The translations under genes and the position numbers were made by a program. From positions 1 through 64,000 of the forward strand of contig NZ_JANHAX010000003.1 in NCBI RefSeq assembly GCF_030848945.1: a stretch of 64,000 nt of DNA, read 5' to 3'. This document shows positions 14,951 through 25,329 of the stretch, piece by piece; the stretch's first letter is position 1, and each line of letters opens with the position of its first letter. Source of the stretch: Marimonas arenosa. GTDB taxonomy: Bacteria > Pseudomonadota > Alphaproteobacteria > Rhodobacterales > Rhodobacteraceae. A model generated the notes under the pieces. That model was not told the origin of the DNA. It saw only the letters and a program-made list of their open reading frames with translations, and searched no databases.

Positions 14951-17335
14951 ATGACCGAGCAGGCAAACACCGAGATAGGCACCGCAAACGGCGGCGGGCC
15001 TGGACGATTCATTCTCTGGGCCGGCGCCGTGCTGGGCCTGTTGCTGGCAGTTGTGCGCGTCGCCGCCCTGAGAGGCCATCTCGATGGCCGGGGCTTTGGC
15101 GAAGCATTATCGTTGGTGGTACAGGGGGTCATGCAGGACTGGCTGATGGTGCTGGTCCTGACCTTGGTTTTTGCCGCGCTGGTGCGCTCCACGGATGCAC
15201 ACCGGCTGCGCAAGATTTTTGTTGCAGTGTTCACGGTGCTGGCGACGCTGCTTTTGCTTGCCGGTCTGGCGAACCTGGTGGCGCTACGCATGCTCGGAGC
15301 GCCGCTGACGATGGAATGGGTCGTCTATTCTGACCTGACGCATACAGACGTCGCGCTGGATTATATGCGGCGGGTGATTTCCGGGAAGGTCATCGCTGTG
15401 GCGCTGATCAGCGTGGTGGTTTTCCTCGGTAGCGCAAGGGCTCTTAATCGCTGGCGGTACAGTTCCGGGCCAGCCGTTCTGTCGCTTGGCGTCATGGCCC
15501 TTGCGGTCGTGTCCGCGCTGGCGGCGCGCAACGTTCCCACCGGAGTCGCCACGGCGAGGCTTGAGAACCCGATCGTCGCCTTCATCGCCTCGATCGGGGG
15601 CGAGACCGGGATCGACGGAATCGATGGCCTGGCCGAAACCCGCAAGGGCACCGATATGCCTTTTACTACGGTCGAGCCGCTGGCGCGACCGAAGAGCCCG
15701 GTCAAACCGATCCGCAACGCGATCCTATTCGCGTATGAGTCGACGCCAGCCAACCAGGCCCAAGGCTGGGGCGGCATTCATCCCGTCACCCCAAATCTGG
15801 CAGCGGCCCTGGACAAGGCGCTGGCCTTCGATCGCGCCTACGCCCATGTGCCGGCTTCGAACTATTACCTCGTGTCGGTGTTCGCTGGCATCATTCCCGA
15901 GTTGTCGTCGATTTCGATGATGGCCAGCCGGCCCAATCTCGATGCGATCTTCCTGCCCGAGGTGATGCGCGCCAACGGGCTGCGCACGGCTTTCTTCAAT
16001 TCGTCCGACAATCGCTTTCAAGACACCGAGGGACTCGTCCGCGCGGCCGGATTCGAGCAGATCGGCGACTATCGCGACTGGGAATGCGAAACCGGGGTCT
16101 ACGAGTTTTCCAGCGTCACCGACAAATACCTCAACACCTCAAGCGATCTCTGTACCGTCAACGAGATCATAGAGTGGGTCGAGGAGCGCCCGGAAGAACC
16201 CTTCTTCGTCGCGTTCCGCACCGGCATGACCCACTATCCCTATTTCCCGGGCGAGGATCCGCAGCGGTTCGTCGAGGACGAGACCCAAAACGACTATCTC
16301 AACGCACTCCGGGTGGGTGATCAGGCCTTCGGCAAGCTGATGGCGTGGCTCGACGAAAGCGGCCTGGCCGACGAGACGCTTGTCGTTGTCCTGGGTGACC
16401 ACGGCGAGGCTTTCGGTCAACACGGAACGTATGTCCATGCCGCCGGGATTTATGAAGAGAACGTCCATATCCCGATGGCGCTGATCAATCCGCAGATTTT
16501 CAGCGGCACGCGCAGCGATCTCATCGTGGGTATCGCCGATGTCGCCGCCACGATTACCGACCTGTTGGGGATTCCGACACCTTCGTCGTGGCAGGGACGG
16601 TCGGTGTTCGCCAAGGGCCGTCGAAACGGCGTACTGTTCTTTTCGCCCTGGAACGGGTTTCTCGTGGGCTACCGCGAGGGGAATGAAAAATACATCTACA
16701 ACGGCAATTCCGGCGAGGCGGCATTGTTCGACCTGGCCGCAGATCCTGGCGAAACCGACAACCTCGTGGAAGACGATCCGCAGGCCGCCAAGGCCGCGCG
16801 GGCCAAGCTGGGAGCGGCCGTCGCGGCGCACCAGAACTATATCGCCTGGCTTCTGGAACGACGCAACGCCGCGCCGCTGGAACAAGCCGCGGGAACGGAA
16901 ATCGAGATTGTCGCCTCGGGGACGAAATTCAAGACCGCCCCGAAAGGCTGGGTCATGATAGACGGCGAACATGTCGGCGGGTTCGAAGTTACCGCCGCGC
17001 CATCGAACGCCGAACGCGACGTCACCCTGGACGAAATAAACGCTGCCCTGACTCCCTTCCGCCTGCCGGTCGAGGTTGGGGAATGCCCGCGTAAGATCGA
17101 GATTTTTTTCCTCAACGACGAATGGGCCGGTGATGGCAAAACTGGAGATACCGACCTTTACGTCCGCTCGGTCAAATTCGCGGGAACGACCTACTACTTC
17201 ACGCGGTTTGCATTGATCGACAAAGGGGTCGGCGGCCATACCGAAGGCAATTTCCGTTTCTGGCGCAAGGGCGGCATTCGAATCGATCTCGATCTCGATC
17301 AGGCCTGTCTGAGCGCAGATCTGGCGGCGAAATGA
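14951..17335 (+). CDS. Membrane-anchored sulfatase/LTA-synthase-like (alkaline phosphatase fold) protein
   Basis: The 794-residue protein has about five membrane helices in residues 20-192 and a large periplasmic domain after about residue 250. The fold is that of sulfatases and phosphoethanolamine/phosphoglycerol transferases. The metal-site acid is in NAILFAYEST (E263), and a TPNL motif follows. Residue S303 (PASNYYLVSVFAG) sits where the nucleophile belongs, and GDHGEAFGQHG at about 480-491 supplies metal ligands. The sulfatase signature CxPxR is absent, so transfer of a phospho-substituent onto a glycan is more likely than sulfate hydrolysis. A further domain of about 160 residues follows, with no recognised family. 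It is cotranscribed with the Sel1 gene and probably modifies the exported polymer. Confidence 0.78.
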   Translation: MTEQANTEIGTANGGGPGRFILWAGAVLGLLLAVVRVAALRGHLDGRGFGEALSLVVQGVMQDWLMVLVLTLVFAALVRSTDAHRLRKIFVAVFTVLATLLLLAGLANLVALRMLGAPLTMEWVVYSDLTHTDVALDYMRRVISGKVIAVALISVVVFLGSARALNRWRYSSGPAVLSLGVMALAVVSALAARNVPTGVATARLENPIVAFIASIGGETGIDGIDGLAETRKGTDMPFTTVEPLARPKSPVKPIRNAILFAYESTPANQAQGWGGIHPVTPNLAAALDKALAFDRAYAHVPASNYYLVSVFAGIIPELSSISMMASRPNLDAIFLPEVMRANGLRTAFFNSSDNRFQDTEGLVRAAGFEQIGDYRDWECETGVYEFSSVTDKYLNTSSDLCTVNEIIEWVEERPEEPFFVAFRTGMTHYPYFPGEDPQRFVEDETQNDYLNALRVGDQAFGKLMAWLDESGLADETLVVVLGDHGEAFGQHGTYVHAAGIYEENVHIPMALINPQIFSGTRSDLIVGIADVAATITDLLGIPTPSSWQGRSVFAKGRRNGVLFFSPWNGFLVGYREGNEKYIYNGNSGEAALFDLAADPGETDNLVEDDPQAAKAARAKLGAAVAAHQNYIAWLLERRNAAPLEQAAGTEIEIVASGTKFKTAPKGWVMIDGEHVGGFEVTAAPSNAERDVTLDEINAALTPFRLPVEVGECPRKIEIFFLNDEWAGDGKTGDTDLYVRSVKFAGTTYYFTRFALIDKGVGGHTEGNFRFWRKGGIRIDLDLDQACLSADLAAK

Positions 17336-17570
17336 CACGGGTCAGTCCATGCATATATCCATCTCTCATAAGACCGCAAAAATCGCCATTGGCCCCGTCC
17401 CGCAACGCGGAAAGAGGGAAAATAGCGTGGATTCTACCCTGGTTTCGCGAGAAATCAGAAACGAAAGTGAAGCAGTACGTGACGAATTGGCGACCAAATC
17501 GGAACCAGGGGCCTTACCCCGGCGGCCGATCGGGTAAGTCGACTGGTGCAACTCGTAACGAATGAAGTGA

Positions 17571-18607
17571 ATGATGACAGACAAACCCGTTTTCAAACTG
17601 CAATTCCCAGCTGCCGTTCCAGACGAAACCGGCCGCACGATCCTTGTGACCGGCGGGGCAGGATTCATCGGCGCGAACCTGTGCCGCCGTCTGATCGATG
17701 CCGGCGATCGCGTGATCTGTATCGACAATCTCGAAACCGGACGACCCGAGAATGTCGCCGACCTGGTTCACAACCCCCGCTTCGCGTTTTTTCGGCATGA
17801 CATCGTCGACCCGTTCGACATCGATGGACCGGTGGGCCGCATCTACAACCTGGCCTGCCCGGGATCGCCTCCGAAATACCAGCTCGATCCGCTCCACACC
17901 TTCAAGACCTCGGTTTACGGCGGCATGAACCTGCTGGAGCTAGCGAAACGGAAATCCGCGCGAATCCTGCAAAGTTCGACATCGGAGGTCTATGGCGATC
18001 CCGAGGTGACGCCACAGTCCGAGGACTATCGCGGCCTAGTCAACACCGTCGGGCCGCGAGCCTGCTATGATGAGGGCAAACGCGCCAGCGAGACGCTGTT
18101 TCACATCATGCAGGAGCAACAAGGGGTCGACATCCGCATCGCTCGTATCTTCAACACCTATGGTCCGGGCATGGACCCCGAAGACGGGCGGGTGATTTCC
18201 AATTTCGTCATGCAGGCCTGCTCCGCCGAGGATCTGACCATCTATGGCGATGGCAGTCAGACGCGGTCATTCTGTTACATCGACGACATGCTCGATGGCC
18301 TGACGGCCCTGATGGAGGCTCCGGACGACGGCGGCACTGTCGGTTGCCCGGTCAACCTGGGCAATCCGGGCGAGTTTTCCGTGTCGGAACTGGCGACGCT
18401 GGTGCTCGACATGACCGGCTCTCGCTCGGGCACAACCCACAGGGACCTGCCGGTCGACGATCCGCGCCAACGCCGCCCCGACATAACCCGCGCGCTCCAA
18501 ATGCTGAACTGGGCGCCCAAGGTGTCCCTGCGCGACGGGCTGGTGCCGACCATCGCCTATTTCCGGGGCGAGATCGAACGGCAGGAAAAACTGAAAGGCA
18601 ACGTTGC

Positions 18608-18611
<4 letters not shown>
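17571..18611 (+). CDS. uxs: UDP-glucuronate decarboxylase / UDP-xylose synthase (Uxs)
   Basis: This extended SDR enzyme converts UDP-glucuronate to UDP-xylose and CO2. The 346-residue protein has the NAD motif GGAGFIG (28-34). It also has the Uxs-specific stretches NLACPGSPPKYQLDP (93-107), KTSVYGGMN, STSEVYGDPEVTPQ (136-149) and CYDEGKR (165-171, with catalytic Y166 and K170). These motifs separate Uxs from dTDP-glucose dehydratase and GalE. Two adjacent ATGs occur at 17571 and 17574. The 235 bases before it carry no gene and may hold the promoter of a four-gene unit. The stop overlaps the next gene (GTGA). It supplies pentose donor for the polysaccharide locus. Confidence 0.9.
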
Positions 18612-19596
<985 letters not shown>

Positions 19597-19600
<4 letters not shown>

Positions 19601-21426
19601 GCCCACGCGACCATCCCGCCCTGAAGCCGCGCCCCTATCTCGCGCCGATGCTGACCGGATGGCGGGCCCTGAAGTACTTCCTTCTGGCCGGTTTATGGTT
19701 CATCGCCGCGGGCTGGTTCTGGGCCTGGTGGCTGCAACCCTCCAACGTCATCGAACCGCTGCGATACTGGATCGTCACCGGCGGCATGCTGTGGATCTGG
19801 GGCATGCAGCTTTATTTCATGCTGGTGTTCCTTCAGGCACGGCGACCGGCGGCTCCGGACCCCAAGCCCGGACAGTGGCGGGTGGCCATGGTCACCACCA
19901 AAACCCCGGCTGAACCGTTCGAGGTGGTGCGCGAAACCCTCGAAGCGATGCTGGCACAGGACTATCCCCACGACACCTGGCTGGCCGACGAAGACCCCAG
20001 CGACCAAACCAAGGACTGGTGCATTGCGCATGGCGTGAAACTGTCGACCCGCAAGGGCGTTGAAGATTATCACCGGTCAGAGTGGCCGCGCCGTACCCGC
20101 TGCAAGGAAGGCAACCTCGCCTATTTTTATGACCATTGGGGGTATCGCGATTACGATATCGTTTCACAACTCGATGCCGACCATGTGCCACAGCCAGGGT
20201 ATCTGCGCGAAATGCTGCGGCCCTTCGCCGACGACTCGGTGGGCTATGTCTCGGCTCCGTCGATCTGCGCGTCGAATGCCAAAACAAGCTGGGCGGCCCG
20301 GACGCGACTTTTTTCCGAAGCCGCGTTCCACGGGGTGTTCCAGGCTGGCTATTCCGCCGTTCTGACTCCGATGTGCATCGGCTCGCATTACACGGTGCGC
20401 ACGAAGGCGTTGAAACAGGCGGGCGGGCTCGGGCCCGAGCTGGCCGAGGATCATTCGACCACGATGCTGGTCTCGTCCGCGGGCTGGCGGGGCGTGCATG
20501 CGCCTGAGGCGATTGCCATCGGCCAGGGCCCCGATACGCTTGCCGATCTTGTCACGCAGGAATTCCAGTGGTCGCGCTCGCTCCTGTCGCTGCTGCTGCG
20601 CTATACTCCCCGATATCTGAAGACACTGCCGTGGCGCCTCAGACTGCTCTTCCTGCTGTGCCAGACCTGGTACGTGTTCTTCGCGGTGTCGATGGCGATG
20701 ATGTATCTGGTACCGATCATCGCGGTGATGTTCGACATTCGCTTCGCCGATGTCACCTATCCGGCCTTCCTGGGTCATTCCCTGCCTGCGGTCTTCATGA
20801 TGGTCCTCTTCTCCTATGTGATGAAGCGCGACGGGTTCTTCCGGCCGAAGACAGCCAGGGTGTTGGCCTGGGAAAAGGCACTCTTCGTTATGCTGCAATG
20901 GCCCTGGGTGTTCTGGGGCTGCCTGATGGCGATCCGCGACCGGATCACCGGCAAGTTCGTCGATTTCCGCATCACGCCCAAAGGAGATCAAGCCGAGCAT
21001 CTGCTGCCCGGCAAGATTATTGCGGTCTACGCGGTTCTGGCTTTGGGCGCGGCCTTGCCGGTGCTCACCATGTCCGAGGTGTCCGAAGCACGCGGGTTCT
21101 ATCTATTGTCGCTGGTCAATACCTTCCTCTATGGCAGTCTGCTGGCAGTCGCGCTTGTCGCCCAACTCAAGCGTGCCGGAAAGAACCCGGCGGCGCGCAA
21201 GACGCTCATGCTGCGGGACGCCACGGTATTGAGTTCGATCATAGCGCTTTTCGCGGTGTCCGTTACAATTCGTGGTGAACAAAGCCTGCATGCTTTGGCT
21301 GTGGGTTTGGAGCCGATGCAACTGGCTCGGGTTGAATATGTCGTGTCCGGTGCCGGCATCGGGGGGCCGGGTGACGTGCGGGTGACATTCCGGCCTACGT
21401 GGATCGAGAGACTTTTGAACTTCTGA
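19597..21426 (+). CDS. Processive GT2 polysaccharide synthase (cellulose-synthase-like, membrane)
   Basis: This inner-membrane glycosyltransferase of 609 residues is probably the polymerase and exporter of the locus. Two membrane helices lie at about 24-46 and 57-80. The cytoplasmic GT-A domain has ADEDP (130-134), the DxD motif QLDADHVP (D193, D195) and the acceptor motif LAEDHST (E284, D285). At least five helices follow, from about residue 345. The product-gate motif QxxRW of cellulose, hyaluronan and curdlan synthases appears here as QWSRS (324-328), so the tryptophan is not conserved. No PilZ domain is visible. The start overlaps the epimerase stop (ATGA). The last gene, a secreted glycosidase, follows 19 bases later. 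Confidence 0.85.
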
Positions 21427-21445
21427 AACCAAGGAGAACACCATA

Positions 21446-22342
21446 ATGAAACTTCCAACCCGGAAAGCCGTTGCCGCGATCTCTGCGGTCATTGCGGCGT
21501 CCATTATCAGCATCGCTCCCGTGCAGGCGGCGCCGCCGGGCGATCTGCCATTTGGTGTCTATGACCCGGATGGCGATTTCACCTCGGATCAGGAGGTTGT
21601 AATCGAACATCTCTTCCTGCCGTGGGAAGACGTTTATCTGCAGTCGCTCTATGATGCGGACGAATACGCGCTGGAACGCAATCGTGCGCTGCTGGTGACA
21701 ATCGAGCCCTGGACCTGGTCGCGTAGTGAGCGCAATACCGCGCAATACCTGCGCCGCGGCATCGAAAACGGCAGTTACGATGCCAACATGAAAGCCATAT
21801 GCGACATCCTGGGCACCCTGAAAAGCCCGGTGACGCTGCGCTTCGCCCACGAGATGGATGACAAGAGTGGTCAGTTCATCTGGTCCGACTGGCAGCCCGA
21901 GACCTATATTTCGGCCTACAAGCGGATGATCGACGTCTGCCGCGTTTCGGCGCCGGACATCACCGTCATGTGGTCGCCGCTGGGCGACGAAGACATGGCG
22001 AAATACTATCCTGGCGACGAGTATGCCGACCTGATCGGCCTGACCGTGTTCGGGCTCCAAGCTTGGGACCAGGCCAAGCACGGACATGACCGCACCTTCG
22101 ACGAAATCTTCGCACCGCGCTACGAGCGGGCCGCCGCGTTCGGCAAGCCTGTCGTTGTGGCCGAGCTCGGTTACGTCGGCAAGGAAGCGTATGTGAAGAT
22201 GTGGGAAAACTCGGTCCGTCAAGTGAAAGAGGCTTACCCGCAACTCGTCGGTGTCGTCTATTTCAACTACCCCGAGGTCTACCCCTGGCCGGAAGGGTTC
22301 GGCGCGCCGGACTGGCGGGTCAAGAACCAGATTCTCGACTGA
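21446..22342 (+). CDS. Secreted GH26-like glycoside hydrolase
   Basis: The 298-residue protein has a signal peptide (basic start, then AVIAASIISIAPVQA, predicted cut after about residue 28) and a TIM-barrel glycosidase body. The proposed acid/base is E136 in LRFAHEMD and the proposed nucleophile is E240 in VVVAELG. Their spacing and surrounding residues are those of GH26 and related clan-A beta-mannanase/glucanase families. The AAGGAG ribosome site is strong. As the last gene of the synthase unit it probably trims or edits the polymer in the periplasm, as hydrolases do in cellulose and alginate systems. A true degradative role is less likely given the context. Substrate is unknown. Confidence 0.82.
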   Translation: MKLPTRKAVAAISAVIAASIISIAPVQAAPPGDLPFGVYDPDGDFTSDQEVVIEHLFLPWEDVYLQSLYDADEYALERNRALLVTIEPWTWSRSERNTAQYLRRGIENGSYDANMKAICDILGTLKSPVTLRFAHEMDDKSGQFIWSDWQPETYISAYKRMIDVCRVSAPDITVMWSPLGDEDMAKYYPGDEYADLIGLTVFGLQAWDQAKHGHDRTFDEIFAPRYERAAAFGKPVVVAELGYVGKEAYVKMWENSVRQVKEAYPQLVGVVYFNYPEVYPWPEGFGAPDWRVKNQILD

Positions 22343-22356
22343 GAACGAAAGGCCTG

Positions 22357-22390
22357 TCCCGGGCGGCGAAAATTCGCCGGTCGCCCGGGA
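22357..22390 (+). terminator. Strong hairpin after GH26 gene
   Basis: TCCCGGGCG (22357-22365) pairs perfectly with CGCCCGGGA (22382-22390). An inner GGCGA/TCGCC stem extends it, giving a long GC-rich hairpin 15 bases after the GH26 stop. No T-run follows directly. It likely ends the polysaccharide transcript or protects its 3' end. Confidence 0.6.
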
Positions 22391-22600
22391 TGGAGATCTT
22401 AAGCATCTGAAAAACCACAAAAAGGTCGTGATGAATCCTGCGCTGCAGGGACCGCCACAATCTCGTCAGACAGATGCCGCCGTGAGAACGACATTGACCG
22501 GTATGATGTGTTTCTGGAATGACTGCGAAAAACCCTGTTTCCGTGAACTGGGATAACGCGCGCAAGCATAACTCTGCGGGAAATCGAGAGGCAGAAAGAC

Positions 22601-22894
22601 ATGTCGAAAGCAAATCCTTTCCGAAAGATCACCTTTCCTCTGATTGCTGCCGGTCTGATCGGTGTCGCTCCGGTCGCGCGGGCCGAGATGGCGATCATGT
22701 CCAAGCAACCGACTGCCGGACTGGTCAAATCCGTCGCGGGAAGCGGGACCGCGCGCCACGATTGGCTGGCCAAACGCAGCGCCGTGGGCAGCACCAAGAA
22801 CAGCCGTGTCGTTCAGCGCGTGTCGCTCGGTCGTGGCAGCTGGATCTGCTCGCCTGCGGGCTTTAACCGCAAGTCGCGCTGCTATCGGCGATAG
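22601..22894 (+). CDS. Small secreted basic protein, unknown function
   Basis: This 97-residue protein has a signal peptide (KITFPLIAAGLIGVAPVARA, cut near residue 28). The mature part is short and basic and ends GSWICSPAGFNRKSRCYRR. Two cysteines in that tail could form a disulfide. It has no known enzyme motif. A GAGAGG ribosome site precedes the ATG. It lies 258 bases after the polysaccharide locus and past a strong hairpin, so it is probably a separate transcript. Codon pattern and signal peptide make it a credible gene, but I do not recognise the family. Confidence 0.65.
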   Translation: MSKANPFRKITFPLIAAGLIGVAPVARAEMAIMSKQPTAGLVKSVAGSGTARHDWLAKRSAVGSTKNSRVVQRVSLGRGSWICSPAGFNRKSRCYRR

Positions 22895-23087
22895 GCCGAT
22901 TTCATCTTCCACCAGGTCGAACCACGGCTTTCAGAAAGCTCGCGAACCTCGCGAAGACAAGACTGCGTCAGCACTAACTTTCTAGTCTGAACAAAAATTG
23001 GCGCGCGCCGCTCCCAAGATGAGCTGAAAGGCAGAAACCGGCTCGCACAGTGACGATGCTGTCTTGCTGATTGTCATTTTGGAAGAG

Positions 23088-23174
23088 TGGTGCCCAGGAG
23101 AGGACTCGAACCTCCACGTCCATACGGACACTAGCACCTGAAGCTAGCGCGTCTACCAATTCCGCCACCTGGGC
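23088..23174 (-). tRNA. tRNA-Leu (anticodon CAG)
   Basis: On the minus strand the sequence folds as a class II tRNA of 87 nt, including an encoded 3' CCA. The acceptor stem is GCCCAGG/CCTGGGC. The D-arm contains AATTGGTAGAC. The anticodon stem GCTAGC/GCTAG closes a loop with CAG at 23138-23140. A variable arm (GTCCGTATGGAC) and the T-loop GTTCGAGTC follow. It reads CUG codons. Confidence 0.97.
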
Positions 23175-23191
23175 AGGTGTCGTGAAGCAGG

Positions 23192-23220
23192 CGTTTACGC
23201 GCGCGCCCGGGCACTGTCAA
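23192..23220 (-). promoter_or_regulatory. Promoter of tRNA-Leu
   Basis: On the minus strand a perfect -35 box TTGACA (23215-23220) is separated by exactly 17 bases from a -10-like TAAACG (23192-23197). This would start transcription about ten bases upstream of the tRNA 5' end. The GC-rich spacer near the start is typical of stringently controlled stable-RNA promoters, which is an inference. Confidence 0.7.
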
Positions 23221-23320
23221 CGGGGTTTTCACCGAAATCCGGTTTCCTACGTTATCACCTTGTCCTGACAGCCCGCGGAAGCTAGGAAAAGGCAGTGCTT
23301 GCTACCGTCGGAGAACCTTA

Positions 23321-24304
23321 ATGGCCAAGCTCGTTACCATCTATGGCGGATCGGGATTCGTCGGGCGCTACGTCGCTCAGAAGCTCGCGGCAAAGGGCTG
23401 GCGCGTTCGCGTGGCGGTGCGGCGTCCGAACGAGGCATTGTTCGTCAAACCTTATGGCGTGCCGGGGCAAGTGGAACCGGTGCTGTGCAATATCCGGGAC
23501 GATGCCAGCGTAACAGCGGTGATGAAGGGCGCGGATGCGGTCGTGAATTGCGTCGGGACTTTCGACGCGCGCGGGCGGAACAGTTTTACCGCTGTTCAGG
23601 CCCAGGGTGCCGAGCGTATCGCGCGAGCCGCTGCCGCCGAAGGGGTCCAAACTCTTGTGCACGTGTCGGCGCTGGGCGTCGACCGCGACCAGGACAGTCT
23701 TTACGCCGAGAGCAAGCGCAAAGGCGAAGAGGCCATTTTGGCAGCGTTCCCAAGCGCGACTATCCTGCGACCGAGTGTCGTGTTCGGGCCGGAAGATGGG
23801 TTCTTCAATCGCTTCGCGTCGATGAGCCGGCTGGGGCCGGTTCTTCCGATCTTTGGCGGCCGAACCCGGTTCCAGCCGGTCTATGTCGAAGATGTGGCTG
23901 AAGCTGCGGTGATGGGGGCAGAAGGCAAAGCCAAAGGGATTTATGAGCTTGGCGGACCTGAGGTCAAATCGCTACGGGGCTGGATTGATGTGATGCTGAC
24001 GTCGGTTCGTCGCTGGCGGCTGGTGCCGAACCTGCCATTCTGGATCGGGCGGATCATGGCCTTCGGGCTGGACATGGTCGAGATCCTCACGCTCGGGCTC
24101 ATCAAGAACCGACTGTTGACCCGGGATCAGCTGAAACAGCTGCAGCATGACAACGTGGTGTCGGAAGACGCCCGTGGCTTTACCGATCTCGGGATCGAAC
24201 CGGTGGCGGTGGAAGTGGTGATCGACAGCTATCTCTGGCGCTTCCGACCCAACGGACAATTCGACGCGATTCGCGATTCCGCCAAGAACCTGAGGACTCA
24301 CTGA
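23321..24304 (+). CDS. NDUFA9-like atypical SDR (complex I-associated NAD(P)H-binding protein)
   Basis: The 327-residue Rossmann-fold protein has TIYGGSGFVGRYVAQKLAAKGW (GGSGFVG at 9-15) and then VSALGVDRDQDSLYAESK. RPSVVFGPEDGFFNRFA is the signature stretch of the bacterial NDUFA9/39-kDa complex I-like proteins. These proteins bind a nucleotide without being normal dehydrogenases and are linked with respiratory complex I or quinone metabolism. The gene stands alone on the plus strand and its end overlaps the convergent uppP end by seven bases. The ATG is the first after the tRNA region. The biochemical role is not established even in the family. Confidence 0.85.
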   Translation: MAKLVTIYGGSGFVGRYVAQKLAAKGWRVRVAVRRPNEALFVKPYGVPGQVEPVLCNIRDDASVTAVMKGADAVVNCVGTFDARGRNSFTAVQAQGAERIARAAAAEGVQTLVHVSALGVDRDQDSLYAESKRKGEEAILAAFPSATILRPSVVFGPEDGFFNRFASMSRLGPVLPIFGGRTRFQPVYVEDVAEAAVMGAEGKAKGIYELGGPEVKSLRGWIDVMLTSVRRWRLVPNLPFWIGRIMAFGLDMVEILTLGLIKNRLLTRDQLKQLQHDNVVSEDARGFTDLGIEPVAVEVVIDSYLWRFRPNGQFDAIRDSAKNLRTH

Positions 24305-25107
24305 CCACCGTAGGCCAGAAGCAGCAATCCGATCCCCAGTACCGCCCGGTAGATCACGTAGGGCGTGAAGCTGGTCGAGCGCAGTAAGCGCATCATCAGG
24401 CTAAGCGCGGCCAGTGCCGAAACGAACGCGAACAGGGCGGCAATGGCCCCATCGCGGGCGGCCTCAGTATTCGCCGTTGCGACGACTTCGGCGCCGAGGA
24501 GGACACCGGATGCGAAAATCGTCGGGATCGACATCAGCATGGCGATCTTGGCGGAATCGTGACGGGCATAGCCCAGCATCCGCCCCGCGGTGATGCAGAT
24601 CCCCGATCGCGATGTGCCCGGAATGAGGGCAACGGCCTGCCAGAGCCCCATCTTCATGGCGTCTCGCAAGCACCAATCGGCATCGCTTTTGCTGGTCGCG
24701 CCCTTCTGATCGGCCACGTAGAGTAAGAGACCGAACAACAGCATCGTCCAACCGATTACCGTCATCGACCGCATCGCGTCGGACAAACCGGTGAGCTTGA
24801 GAACGAGGCCGAGCAGGATGGCCGGGATGGTCGCGATCATCAGCAGGAAGGCAAGGCGCGATCCCGGTGTGTCGGTGCGGCCGGTGAGCATGCGGGGAAC
24901 GCCCGCCAAGCCGACCCGTACATCAGACCAGAAGTAGACCACGACCGCGAACAGGGTGCCGACATGAACCGCCACGTCGATCACCTGGCCCTGGTCCTGA
25001 AGCCCGGACAAAGACGGAAAAAGGATGAGGTGACCCGACGACGAGACCGGCAGGAACTCGGTAATGCCCTGAATCAGGGCGACGAGAATCAGGTGATACA
25101 ATGGCAT
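24298..25107 (-). CDS. uppP: Undecaprenyl-diphosphatase UppP (BacA)
   Basis: This integral membrane phosphatase recycles undecaprenyl pyrophosphate to the lipid carrier used in cell-wall and polysaccharide synthesis. The 269-residue protein starts PLYHLILVALIQGITEFLP and has the catalytic motifs EFLPVSSSGHL (active-site E, S and H) and PGTSRSG. It has about eight hydrophobic helices. I placed the start at 25107, where the family begins. The frame is open about 49 codons further upstream, but that extension is polar and not family-like. Divergent from gltD, with about 220 A/T-richer bases between them. Confidence 0.95.
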   Translation of the reverse strand: MPLYHLILVALIQGITEFLPVSSSGHLILFPSLSGLQDQGQVIDVAVHVGTLFAVVVYFWSDVRVGLAGVPRMLTGRTDTPGSRLAFLLMIATIPAILLGLVLKLTGLSDAMRSMTVIGWTMLLFGLLLYVADQKGATSKSDADWCLRDAMKMGLWQAVALIPGTSRSGICITAGRMLGYARHDSAKIAMLMSIPTIFASGVLLGAEVVATANTEAARDGAIAALFAFVSALAALSLMMRLLRSTSFTPYVIYRAVLGIGLLLLAYGGQ

Positions 25108-25329
25108 GTGCCCGGCCTCTTGGCTTTGAAAAACAGTCTTAAACCCGGGTCTCCGAAAGGGGAAGCCAGGTGTTAGGTCCGAATCGGACGCAAAATTTTG
25201 TCTGAATTCGAAAAAATCGCCCGATTTGCCGTCTTCTGCGTCAATATAGGTCACTATTGCTGACTTTTAATTCACAAAGCAGTGGTTTAAGAGGCAATTC
25301 TCTTTTGAATTCATGCGGGGACGAAGACC
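25108..25329. promoter_or_regulatory. Divergent promoter region uppP / gltD
   Basis: This 222-base gene-free gap separates the uppP and gltD starts. It is noticeably richer in A/T (around 25190-25310) than its surroundings and must hold both promoters. I cannot assign -35/-10 boxes with confidence. Confidence 0.4.

Noticed and set aside
22974..23168. Minus-strand frame beginning MAELVDALASGASVRMDVEVRVLS
   Set aside because: This is the well-known false protein produced by translating the tRNA-Leu gene.
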